Below are positions 14,758-21,884 of a stretch of 44,752 bases of DNA, one piece after another. The notes beneath the pieces were generated by a model that made no database searches, was not told where the DNA came from, and worked only from the letters and a program-made list of their open reading frames with translations. The stretch's first letter is position 1. The number at the start of each line of letters is the position of its first letter. This DNA is from Cacconaster sp045641345. Its GTDB lineage: Bacteria > Bacteroidota > Bacteroidia > Bacteroidales > UBA932. The DNA lies in contig JAZUGR010000012.1 of assembly GCA_045641345.1 (NCBI GenBank), positions 1 through 44,752 on the forward strand, in the 5' to 3' direction. A program made the position numbers and the translations under genes.

Positions 14758-15249
14758 TCATTGCTGTTTGGTAGGGGAGAGCGACTCCATGGTTTCAAAC
14801 AGAAAACGCTCCAGAGTGTGTTTGCCTTTCGGAAGGCCGATTCTCCTCATAATCCTTCCCCTCCTGTTGTAATAGCAGGCCGGATTAGTGTGGTTGTAGA
14901 GTTTCATCATCCCTATGGCGCTGGTCCTGAAACACAGCAGGCTGCAGAACTTGAGGTCATTCTCGTTCAACCGCTTCCCGGTCCGGCGCAGATATGATAT
15001 CACACCGCCGAAACGATAATCGGCCAGGAGGCTGATATCCGAAAGCAGATTGCCGTCAATCTCGGGATTTACGAAAACGGAGCGGTTCAGTTCACGTCTC
15101 AGGAGATCTCCGCTCATACCGTGCATGGCCCCGATATCGAGCATCGTGAGAAAAATCCCCATAACGGCATCTATGGCCTTGAAAGCCATCCTGTCGTGCC
15201 CGTCGACAGAGGCCGAGAGCCCTTGGAACGCCCGCTTCCAACGGAGCAT
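14758..15249 (-). CDS. Small membrane/HTH-like protein, N-terminus broken by a frameshift or slippage site
   Basis: A 163-residue frame starting at ATG 15249. Its C-terminal part, about residues 92-145 (LNENDLKFCSLLCFR ... YYNRRGRIMRR), resembles the helix-turn-helix ends of Bacteroidota membrane-tethered regulators (inference from pattern, not a firm match). The same frame stays open upstream to 15369 and encodes a lysine pair followed by a 20-residue hydrophobic helix (IIAVLLTACAAFLAASIVLF) ending in KMLRWK, but has no ATG, GTG or TTG. An ATG at 15329 lies one frame away, and switching at the run of seven A (15321-15315, minus strand) would give MYLKKIIAVLL. So the gene is either a pseudogene, a sequencing error, or read by -1 slippage; the full product would be about 190 residues. 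Confidence 0.55.
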   Translation of the reverse strand: MLRWKRAFQGLSASVDGHDRMAFKAIDAVMGIFLTMLDIGAMHGMSGDLLRRELNRSVFVNPEIDGNLLSDISLLADYRFGGVISYLRRTGKRLNENDLKFCSLLCFRTSAIGMMKLYNHTNPACYYNRRGRIMRRIGLPKGKHTLERFLFETMESLSPTKQQ

Positions 15250-15369
15250 TTTGACAAAAAGAACGATTGAAGCCGCAAGAAAGGCGGCGCAGGCGGTCAG
15301 AAGGACCGCAATGATTTTTTTAGGTACATAACTAATGTTTTTTATTAATGCCCCGTAAAGATAGCCAAC

Positions 15370-16104
15370 TCAGAGCACAGAACAAACAGCATCCTGTTGC
15401 GGCTCCATCCCCGTCATAAGAGGAAAACCTGCCATCGCCTGATTGGCAAGCCACCGGCGCCCCCCGATGCAGCCGGGGGAAGAAAGTGACGGATTGGTGT
15501 ACGAGGCCTCTATCCTGAGAGCGCCATCCAGAGCATCGACAAGGGCGGCAACGGGCGAAAAGACAGGCAGTGTATATATCACCACACCTGCACCGCCGAG
15601 CATACCGGGCACATCCCCGAGCCCCGCCGGACGCATCCCCGCAAACCGCGAGCAGAACAGGGCGGCGCGCTCCACCGTACGGTTCGCGACGACGGTGTCA
15701 AGCCCGCAGTCGAAAGCGGCTGCCGCAGCGGCCTTGCCTGCTCCGCCGCACCCTATCACGACGGCCGTAGGAAACTTGATCATATCCCCGGAGGATTCTA
15801 TGATGCGGCGTACCGCCAGATAGTCCGAATTATATCCCAGGACCGTATCTCCCCGATGCACGAGGATGTTGACGGCGCCTATCCGGCGCGAAATCCCGTC
15901 ACAGCAGGATACTCGCGAAAAGGCGGCTTCCTTGAACGGAGCGGTGACGTTCACCGCCTCATACCGGTCGAGGAACAACTTGAAGGCATATTCGAAATCG
16001 TCCGTGTCGATAAGGTCGTATTCCAACCCGGGGTATGCAACCCTGAACATCGCCGGGCTCAGACTCCCCCCTATCCCGCACCCTATCAGGCCATAGCGTT
16101 TCAT
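15370..16104 (-). CDS. aroE: Shikimate dehydrogenase
   Basis: A 244-residue shikimate dehydrogenase, which reduces 3-dehydroshikimate to shikimate with NADPH. The substrate-site lysine is in NVTAPFKE at about residues 56-63, GAVNIL and the YNSD motif (NTD in most members) follow at about 81-99, and the Rossmann motif VIGCGGAGKAAAAA lies at about 120-133. The protein is about 30 residues shorter than E. coli AroE, usual for Bacteroidota. Its ATG overlaps the upstream methyltransferase stop by four bases. Its pathway partner aroK is in this window but in another transcription unit. Confidence 0.9.
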   Translation of the reverse strand: MKRYGLIGCGIGGSLSPAMFRVAYPGLEYDLIDTDDFEYAFKLFLDRYEAVNVTAPFKEAAFSRVSCCDGISRRIGAVNILVHRGDTVLGYNSDYLAVRRIIESSGDMIKFPTAVVIGCGGAGKAAAAAAFDCGLDTVVANRTVERAALFCSRFAGMRPAGLGDVPGMLGGAGVVIYTLPVFSPVAALVDALDGALRIEASYTNPSLSSPGCIGGRRWLANQAMAGFPLMTGMEPQQDAVCSVL

Positions 16105-16901
16105 CTCGCATTTCTCTGGCGCACGGCCTCAAAACAGAGAATGGCAGCCGAGACCGAAACGTTGAGTGAATCCATCAGCCCCGCCATGGGGATACGTATC
16201 TTCCTGTCGGAACGCTCCCTCCAGAAATCGGTCAGCCCGAGGTCTTCCGTTCCCATCACGATTGCCGTCGGGACCGTCATGTCAGTATCATAGTAAAGTT
16301 CGGAATCCTGGAGCTGAGCGGTAAGAATCGAGATTCCGTGTGAACGCAACCAGTCGTAGGCCTCAAGCGAGGAGCAGGCGACTACGGGAACCGAAAACAC
16401 GGCGCCGAGGCTGGCCCGCACGAGATTCGGATTGTATATGTCGGTGAGCGGGTCGCACACTATCACGGCATCCACTCCCGAGGCATCGGCAGTGCGCAGA
16501 ACAGCGCCTATGTTTCCCGGTTTCTCGAGACTCTCGAGCACCAGGACAAGCGGATCAGCCCCGATTCTGATGGAATCAAGCCCGCGAGGAGGCACCTTCA
16601 TCACCGCCACCACACCTTCCGACCCCTGACGGCACGAAATCCTGTCGTACACCTTCTCTCCGACGTGGAAAATCCTTTCTTCCGAAAAGCCCTCCTCCCC
16701 ACCAAGGGCAAGACGGGCCTCATCGGCAAGATAGCTGTCGCACACAAAGAAACTCTCCGGCTCGAAACCGCACCTGAGGGCCCTTGCGGTCTCCCTTGCC
16801 CCCTCCACCACAAACAGGCCGCGGCTGCGCCTCTCCTTCGATTTCGAAGCGAGCAGCAGCAGGTCCTTGACCTTCGGATTCTGAAGAGAGGTTATATCCA
16901 A
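16101..16901 (-). CDS. SpoU/TrmH-family RNA 2'-O-methyltransferase
   Basis: A 266-residue SPOUT methyltransferase that transfers a methyl group from S-adenosylmethionine to a ribose of rRNA or tRNA. It has an N-terminal substrate-binding domain (SLQNPKVKDLLLLASKSKERR), then the SpoU motifs: GNIGAVLRTADASGV, MGTEDLGL, and IPMAGLMDSLNVSVSAAI near the C-terminus, which form the trefoil knot. I chose a TTG start at 16901 because the ORF's ATG at 16958 overlaps lysS by 56 bases, while the TTG follows the lysS stop by one base and has AAGGA eight bases upstream; the protein then begins with the family-typical MDITSLQNPKVK. Target nucleotide unknown. Confidence 0.85.
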   Translation of the reverse strand: MDITSLQNPKVKDLLLLASKSKERRSRGLFVVEGARETARALRCGFEPESFFVCDSYLADEARLALGGEEGFSEERIFHVGEKVYDRISCRQGSEGVVAVMKVPPRGLDSIRIGADPLVLVLESLEKPGNIGAVLRTADASGVDAVIVCDPLTDIYNPNLVRASLGAVFSVPVVACSSLEAYDWLRSHGISILTAQLQDSELYYDTDMTVPTAIVMGTEDLGLTDFWRERSDRKIRIPMAGLMDSLNVSVSAAILCFEAVRQRNAR

Positions 16902-16902
16902 G

Positions 16903-18432
16903 TCAGTTTTCCTTCGGAGAACTCTTTTCGGGACGCATCTGAGGGAAGAAAAGGACATCCTGTATGGTGCTCTGCCCGGTCATGAACATAGTCAGACGGT
17001 CGATTCCCATACCGAGCCCCGAAGTGGGAGGCATACCGTATTCGAGAGCACGCACAAAGTCCATATCTATGAACATCGCCTCATCGTCGCCATTGCTCTT
17101 GAGTCGCGCCTGCTCCTGAAAACGCTCCAGCTGGTCGACAGGGTCGTTCAACTCGGAATAGGCATTGGCCAGCTCCTTGCCGCACACGAACAGTTCGAAA
17201 CGCTCGGTCAGGGTGGGATCGGTGCGATGCCTCTTGGTAAGAGGAGACATCTCCACGGGATAATCGGTCACGAAAGTGGGCTGAATGAGATTCTTCTCGC
17301 AATATTCGCCGAATATCGCATCTATCAGCTTGCCCTTGCCCATCGAAGGGGTGATTTCCACATTGAGACGGGAGCAGACCTCGCGCAGGGCGGCCTCATC
17401 CATCCCCTTGACGTCAACTCCGGCATATTCCTTTATCGCATCAAGAATCGGCAACCTGCGGTAGGTGCCGCCGAAATCGATCTCATTGCCGCCTATGGTC
17501 ACCTTGGTGGACCCGTTGACCCTCAAGGCTATTTTCCCGAGCATCTTCTCGACGAACTCCATCATCCAGAAATAGTCCTTGTATGCGACATATATCTCCA
17601 TACAGGTAAACTCCGGATTGTGCGTCTTGTCCATACCCTCGTTGCGGAAATCCTTGGCGAACTCATACACCCCGTTGTAACCCCCCACGATAAGGCGCTT
17701 GAGATAGAGTTCGTTGGCAATACGCATATAGAGGTCTATGTCGAGAGCATTGTGGTGGGTCACGAAAGGCCTTGCCGTCGCCCCGCCGGGGATGCCCTGC
17801 AGAATCGGAGTCTCGACCTCGAGGCAGCCCGCCTCATTGAAGTACTCACGCATGGTCGACACTATGCAGGCCCTCTTGACGAACGTCTCCCTCACCTGGG
17901 GATTCACTATCAGATCGACATATCTCTGCCTGTAGCGCAGTTCCGGATCGGAAAACGCATCGAACACCTTGCCGTCCTGCTCCTTCACTATGGGGAGCAC
18001 GCGCAGCGACTTGCTGAGTACGGTAAGGGTTTTTGCATGGATCGACAGCTGCCCGGTCTGCGTGATGAACGCATACCCGCTTATGCCGATTATGTCGCCT
18101 ATGTCGAGGAGTTTCTTGAATACGGTGTTGTACATCGTCTTGTCTTCACCGGGGCATATCTCGTCGCGCTTGACATATATCTGTATGCGGCCCTTCTCGT
18201 CCTGGATTTCCATAAACGATGCGGCGCCCATTATGCGTCTGCTCATTATTCGCCCGGCTATGGTGACATCCTGAAAATTGCCCTTTTCGGCATCATATTC
18301 AGCTTTCAGCGATGCAGTGTCGACGTTTACCGGGAAAGCGGCTGCGGGATAGGGGTCTATTCCGAGTTCACGCAGGGCTGCAAGTGAATTGCGGCGTCCC
18401 GCTTCCTGTTCATTGAGTTCCTGAAGTTCCAT
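16903..18432 (-). CDS. lysS: Lysyl-tRNA synthetase, class II
   Basis: A 509-residue class II LysRS, which charges tRNA-Lys. The N-terminal OB-fold anticodon domain (VTIAGRIMSRRIMG, IQIYVKRDE) covers about residues 55-150, followed by the class II core: motif 2 (FRNEGMDKTHNPEFTCMEIY) and motif 3 (GLGMGIDRLTMF) near the end. Length matches the bacterial family. First gene of the lysS-methyltransferase-aroE run, with a candidate promoter about 25 bases upstream, divergent from recJ. Confidence 0.97.
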   Translation of the reverse strand: MELQELNEQEAGRRNSLAALRELGIDPYPAAAFPVNVDTASLKAEYDAEKGNFQDVTIAGRIMSRRIMGAASFMEIQDEKGRIQIYVKRDEICPGEDKTMYNTVFKKLLDIGDIIGISGYAFITQTGQLSIHAKTLTVLSKSLRVLPIVKEQDGKVFDAFSDPELRYRQRYVDLIVNPQVRETFVKRACIVSTMREYFNEAGCLEVETPILQGIPGGATARPFVTHHNALDIDLYMRIANELYLKRLIVGGYNGVYEFAKDFRNEGMDKTHNPEFTCMEIYVAYKDYFWMMEFVEKMLGKIALRVNGSTKVTIGGNEIDFGGTYRRLPILDAIKEYAGVDVKGMDEAALREVCSRLNVEITPSMGKGKLIDAIFGEYCEKNLIQPTFVTDYPVEMSPLTKRHRTDPTLTERFELFVCGKELANAYSELNDPVDQLERFQEQARLKSNGDDEAMFIDMDFVRALEYGMPPTSGLGMGIDRLTMFMTGQSTIQDVLFFPQMRPEKSSPKEN

Positions 18433-18454
18433 AATCCGAATTTGTTACAAAGCG

Positions 18455-18462
18455 CAAAAATA
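18455..18462 (-). promoter_or_regulatory. Candidate -7 box for lysS (TATTTTTG)
   Basis: A minus-strand TAnnTTTG match 22 bases before the lysS start. A TTTC about 19 bases upstream is a weak -33 candidate. Between this box and the recJ box lies a perfect 6-bp inverted repeat, ATTGTT-GA-AACAAT (18476-18489), a possible regulator site. Confidence 0.45.
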
Positions 18463-18493
18463 ATCTTTTTTAAAGATTGTTGAAACAATTTCG

Positions 18494-18501
18494 TACCTTT
18501 G
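18494..18501 (+). promoter_or_regulatory. Candidate -7 box for recJ (TACCTTTG)
   Basis: A plus-strand TAnnTTTG match ending nine bases before ATG 18511, which would leave a leader of only a few bases. Confidence 0.45.
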
Positions 18502-18510
18502 CAGGATAAT

Positions 18511-20250
18511 ATGGACAAGAATTGGATAATCAGAGAGCAGGGCAATCCGGCCGCAGTAAGGCAGCTGGCGCAGGAGCTGGGCATCGATCAGGTGCTTGCC
18601 AATCTTCTTGTCCAGAGGGGCATAGATTCGTTCGAAAAGGCTCGCGAGTTCTTCAGGCCCAGCCTCTCCATGCTTCACGACCCTTTCCTGATGAAGGATA
18701 TGGACAAAGCGGTGGAAAGGTTGCACAAGGCAGTCACCGGAGGCGAGAAAATCCTGATTTACGGTGATTACGACGTCGACGGCACCACGGCCGTCTCGCT
18801 CGTATTCTCATTCCTGCGGGAATACACGTCAAAGATCGAATACTATATTCCCGACCGGTACGACGAGGGCTACGGCCTTTCGTACAAGGGCATCGACTGT
18901 GCCAAGGAGCACGGATGCACCTTGATAATCACGCTCGACTGCGGAATCAAGGCCGTCGAAAAGGTCAAATATGCCGGCAAGGAAGGCATAGACGTCATCA
19001 TCTGCGACCATCATCTCCCCGACGAGGAACTGCCCGGAGCAGTGGCGGTGCTCGACCCGAAGCGTGAAGACTGCACCTACCCATTCGACGACCTTTCGGG
19101 GTGCGGAGTCGGATTCAAACTGGTGCAGGCCTATGCCCAATTCTGCAACATCCCGTTCGAAAGCATTGTACCGCTGCTGGACCTTCTGGCTGTCAGCATA
19201 GCGTCGGACCTGGTGTCCGTGACGGGCGAAAACAGGGTTCTGGCCTATTTCGGGCTCAAACAGCTCAACGAGAACCCCCGCAAGGGCCTGATGTCGATAA
19301 TCAAGCTCTCCGGGCTCGAAAAGCACAACATCACAATCGACGAAATCGTATTCAAGATAGGCCCCCGTATAAATGCTGCGGGAAGGATGGAATCCGGCCG
19401 CGCCGCGGTTGACATGCTCACCGCCCGCGACGACGAAAACGCCCTCGAAATAGGCACCGCCATCAACGCCCACAACGACGACCGCAAAAAGATAGACAGG
19501 GAGATTACGGAGGAGGCTCTCGAGATGGTCAAGTCCATCCCGGGATTCAAACACAAGAAATCCACCATCGTATACAACCCCGACTGGCACAAGGGAGTGG
19601 TTGGAATCGTCGCCTCCCGCCTTGTGGAGGCATACTACCGTCCGACCATCGTACTCAGCAAGTCAAACGGATTCATAACGGGTTCAGCCCGTTCCGTTGC
19701 CGGATTCGACCTCTACGAGGCAATCGAATCGTGTGCCGACCTGCTCGAGAATTTCGGCGGGCACACCTATGCGGCCGGCCTCACGATACGCGAAGAGAAT
19801 TTCCAGACTTTCTGTGAAAGGTTCGAATCTTTCGTGGCCGCAAAGATAGCCGATGCCCAGCTCACGCCTGTCATAAGCATCGACTCATATCTTGATTTCA
19901 AGCAGATAACGCCCAAATTCTTCCGTCTGCTCAAGTCGTTCCAGCCATTCGGCCCCGGCAACGCCTCTCCGGTCTTCATCACCGAAAACGTATACGACAA
20001 CGGCAACGGGCGCAAGGTCGGCTCGGCCGACAGCGGCGTACTCAAGCATCTTCGTCTCGAACTCATCCAGGAAGACGAACCTTACCGCCACTTTCCGGCC
20101 ATCGCCTTCAATATGTCGGACCATTTCGACCACATCCAGGCCGGCAATCCGGTTGACATCTGCTATTCGATAGCCGAAAACTACTATCGCGGCATCGCCA
20201 ACATCCAACTGAGAGTCAAGGATATCAAGGAAAAGACAACCTTGTTCTGA
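18511..20250 (+). CDS. recJ: Single-stranded-DNA-specific exonuclease RecJ
   Basis: A 579-residue RecJ, a 5'-3' single-strand exonuclease used in recombination and mismatch repair. The DHH-family metal motifs are visible: GDYDVDGTTA at about residues 85-94, LDCGIK at about 144-149, and CDHHLPDEE at about 166-174; the DHHA1 motif GGHTYAAGL lies at about 416-424, followed by an OB-fold region. I chose ATG 18511 (MDKNWIIREQ); the TTG at 18499 would lie within the promoter box. The protein ends with the RecJ-type OB domain and no obvious extra tail. Confidence 0.96.
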   Translation: MDKNWIIREQGNPAAVRQLAQELGIDQVLANLLVQRGIDSFEKAREFFRPSLSMLHDPFLMKDMDKAVERLHKAVTGGEKILIYGDYDVDGTTAVSLVFSFLREYTSKIEYYIPDRYDEGYGLSYKGIDCAKEHGCTLIITLDCGIKAVEKVKYAGKEGIDVIICDHHLPDEELPGAVAVLDPKREDCTYPFDDLSGCGVGFKLVQAYAQFCNIPFESIVPLLDLLAVSIASDLVSVTGENRVLAYFGLKQLNENPRKGLMSIIKLSGLEKHNITIDEIVFKIGPRINAAGRMESGRAAVDMLTARDDENALEIGTAINAHNDDRKKIDREITEEALEMVKSIPGFKHKKSTIVYNPDWHKGVVGIVASRLVEAYYRPTIVLSKSNGFITGSARSVAGFDLYEAIESCADLLENFGGHTYAAGLTIREENFQTFCERFESFVAAKIADAQLTPVISIDSYLDFKQITPKFFRLLKSFQPFGPGNASPVFITENVYDNGNGRKVGSADSGVLKHLRLELIQEDEPYRHFPAIAFNMSDHFDHIQAGNPVDICYSIAENYYRGIANIQLRVKDIKEKTTLF

Positions 20251-20273
20251 TTCAATCGCTGCGCCTCCGATGG

Positions 20274-20430
20274 ATAAGGGCGGATGACTCCCTCCTTTCA
20301 GGCACTTTGTCTGAAAGACCGCGAAGCACCGTGCCTTCATGAGGAATAAGGGCGAAAAACTTTCCCTCGGAGGCACTTTGTCTGAAAGACCGCGAAGCAC
20401 CGTGCCTCCGAGGGAAAGTTTTCGCCTTAT
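20274..20430. repeat. Tandem pair of 36-bp hairpin-forming repeats in a convergent intergenic region
   Basis: A 36-bp core (GGCACTTTGTCTGAAAG ... GTGCCT) occurs twice without change at 20301-20336 and 20372-20407, period 71; each unit is also led by ATAAGGGCG (20274 and 20346). Each core can fold with a GGCAC/GTGCC stem enclosing two mini-hairpins, GTCT-GAA-AGAC and GC-GAA-GC. The second copy sits in a much longer inverted repeat: arms 20346-20376 and 20402-20430 pair over 29 bp with two one-base bulges, including a perfect 21-bp stretch. Flanks of the first copy are only weakly palindromic. The element lies between recJ and the oppositely oriented transporter gene. It may be a REP/BIME-like sequence or a bidirectional terminator. 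Confidence 0.85.
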
Positions 20431-20445
20431 CTCTAACTGGATGTT

Positions 20446-21813
20446 CTATTTCTTGATATTCGGCTCTTCGAGGCCGTACCCCTTGCGCCTGTTCTCAACC
20501 TTGAGCAGGATGCTGAAGATGAAGGCCGCCACACCGAATCCCGCAAACACGAGCATCGGCACGAAATAGCCGTCGGTCGATTCACGCAACGAACCGATGA
20601 GTTTGGGGACGAAGCACAGACCGAAATTCTGCACCCAGAATATCAGGCAGTAGGCCGAGCCCAATATCTTTTCGTCAATAATCTTTGGCACTGCCGGCCA
20701 CAACGCCGCCGGAACGAGGGAGAAACTTACTCCCAGCGTAACGATAAGGGTGACTGCCAGCCACTTCGACGGAAATACAGGGAGAAGGAATGCAAAGCCT
20801 GTGTGGCACAAGATCATAACGAGAGAGCCGAGGGCGAGCATAGTAGCCCCCTTGCCCACACGGTCGAGGAAAATGCCGAGCACCGGAGTAAGGCACATCG
20901 CCAGAATGGGGAAACAGCTGAACAGCCTGGCCGCGGTGGCGGCATCAATCTGCAGCGTTTCTTCTATGAAATTGGTGGCGTATCTCTGGAACGGGAAGAT
21001 TGCGCTGTAATAGAGCACGCAGAGCATAGCCACTATCCAGAACATGCGGCTCTTGAATATCGCCCCGAGGTCGCTGATATGGAACTCGTCTTCCGGAGAC
21101 TTCTCTTCGGTGGCAAGACCGGCCTCAACCAGCTGCGAGTCGAACTTGCGGTCCATGACCCCGAAAACTATGAAGTTGACAAGACCTATGCAGAGAAGGG
21201 CCCCGCAGAATCCGAGAGGAGCCGACACCGACCCTCCGCAGGAAGAAGAGATAATCGGCGCAATCCACATCACTGCAAAGACGCCGAGACGGGCTATCGC
21301 CATCTCAAGGCCCATCGCGAGAGCCATCTCCTTACCCTTGAACCACTTGGCCAGAATCTTGGAGACATTGGTACCCTCCATTTCGCAGCCGCAGCCGAAA
21401 ATCATGAAACCCAGCGAGGCCATCTTGGCGCTGGAAGGCATCTCCACCCACCACGAGCCGAGCCACGAGCAGAGAGCCGTGGTCTGGAACCAGTCTGAAA
21501 CGCCTATGTATTTGATTGCTGCTCCGAAAACCATCATCGAAGCCGAAAGCACTCCCGAAAAGCGCACTCCGAGTTTGTCGAGTATGACTCCGGCTATTAT
21601 CAGGAAGCCGCACACATTTACTATATATTCGGATGCGGCATAGGTGCCGAAAACACTGCTGCCCCATCCCAACTTGCTTTCGACAAGAGACTTCAGAGGC
21701 GACATCACGTCGACGAACATATAGGCGAAGAACATCATCGACGCCACAAGGACAAGCACCGACCACCTCGCAAGAGGACTGTCGTTCATAAGTTTGGAAA
21801 TCTTCTCTCCCAT
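20446..21813 (-). CDS. Major facilitator superfamily transporter
   Basis: A 455-residue inner-membrane transporter with about twelve hydrophobic helices, for example SVLVLVASMMFFAYMFVDV near the N-terminus and the paired helices flanking FLDRVGKGATM in the second half, a match to the MFS loop 8-9 pattern; ILDKLGVRFSG is the corresponding loop 2-3 pattern. It ends with a short basic tail. I chose ATG 21813 (MGEKISKLMND); another in-frame ATG at 21831 would add six residues. Substrate is unknown and the neighbours give no strong clue. It is divergent from dxs and convergent with recJ. Confidence 0.88.
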   Translation of the reverse strand: MGEKISKLMNDSPLARWSVLVLVASMMFFAYMFVDVMSPLKSLVESKLGWGSSVFGTYAASEYIVNVCGFLIIAGVILDKLGVRFSGVLSASMMVFGAAIKYIGVSDWFQTTALCSWLGSWWVEMPSSAKMASLGFMIFGCGCEMEGTNVSKILAKWFKGKEMALAMGLEMAIARLGVFAVMWIAPIISSSCGGSVSAPLGFCGALLCIGLVNFIVFGVMDRKFDSQLVEAGLATEEKSPEDEFHISDLGAIFKSRMFWIVAMLCVLYYSAIFPFQRYATNFIEETLQIDAATAARLFSCFPILAMCLTPVLGIFLDRVGKGATMLALGSLVMILCHTGFAFLLPVFPSKWLAVTLIVTLGVSFSLVPAALWPAVPKIIDEKILGSAYCLIFWVQNFGLCFVPKLIGSLRESTDGYFVPMLVFAGFGVAAFIFSILLKVENRRKGYGLEEPNIKK

Positions 21814-21849
21814 AGTGAAAACAACCGCCATTTATAGCGGTACAGGACG

Positions 21850-21857
21850 CAAATTTA
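21850..21857 (-). promoter_or_regulatory. Candidate promoter box for the MFS gene (TAAATTTG)
   Basis: A minus-strand TAnnTTTG match about 36 bases before the chosen start, with CTTG exactly 19 bases upstream as an imperfect -33. It is back to back with the dxs box. Confidence 0.5.
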
Positions 21858-21868
21858 CCTATTTTTAT

Positions 21869-21876
21869 TATCTTTG
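21869..21876 (+). promoter_or_regulatory. Candidate -7 box for dxs (TATCTTTG)
   Basis: A plus-strand TAnnTTTG match ending eight bases before the dxs ATG; leader would be very short. No clear -33 element. Confidence 0.45.
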
Positions 21877-21884
21877 CAAGGTTT

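Noticed and set aside
16101..16958. Longer methyltransferase starting at ATG 16958
   Set aside because: It overlaps the conserved end of lysS by 56 bases; the TTG at 16901 has a ribosome site and a family-typical N-terminus.
20301..20407. Possible CRISPR repeat pair
   Set aside because: Only two copies, repeat itself is strongly palindromic with internal hairpins, the spacer is 35 bases of near-related flank, and no cas gene is present.
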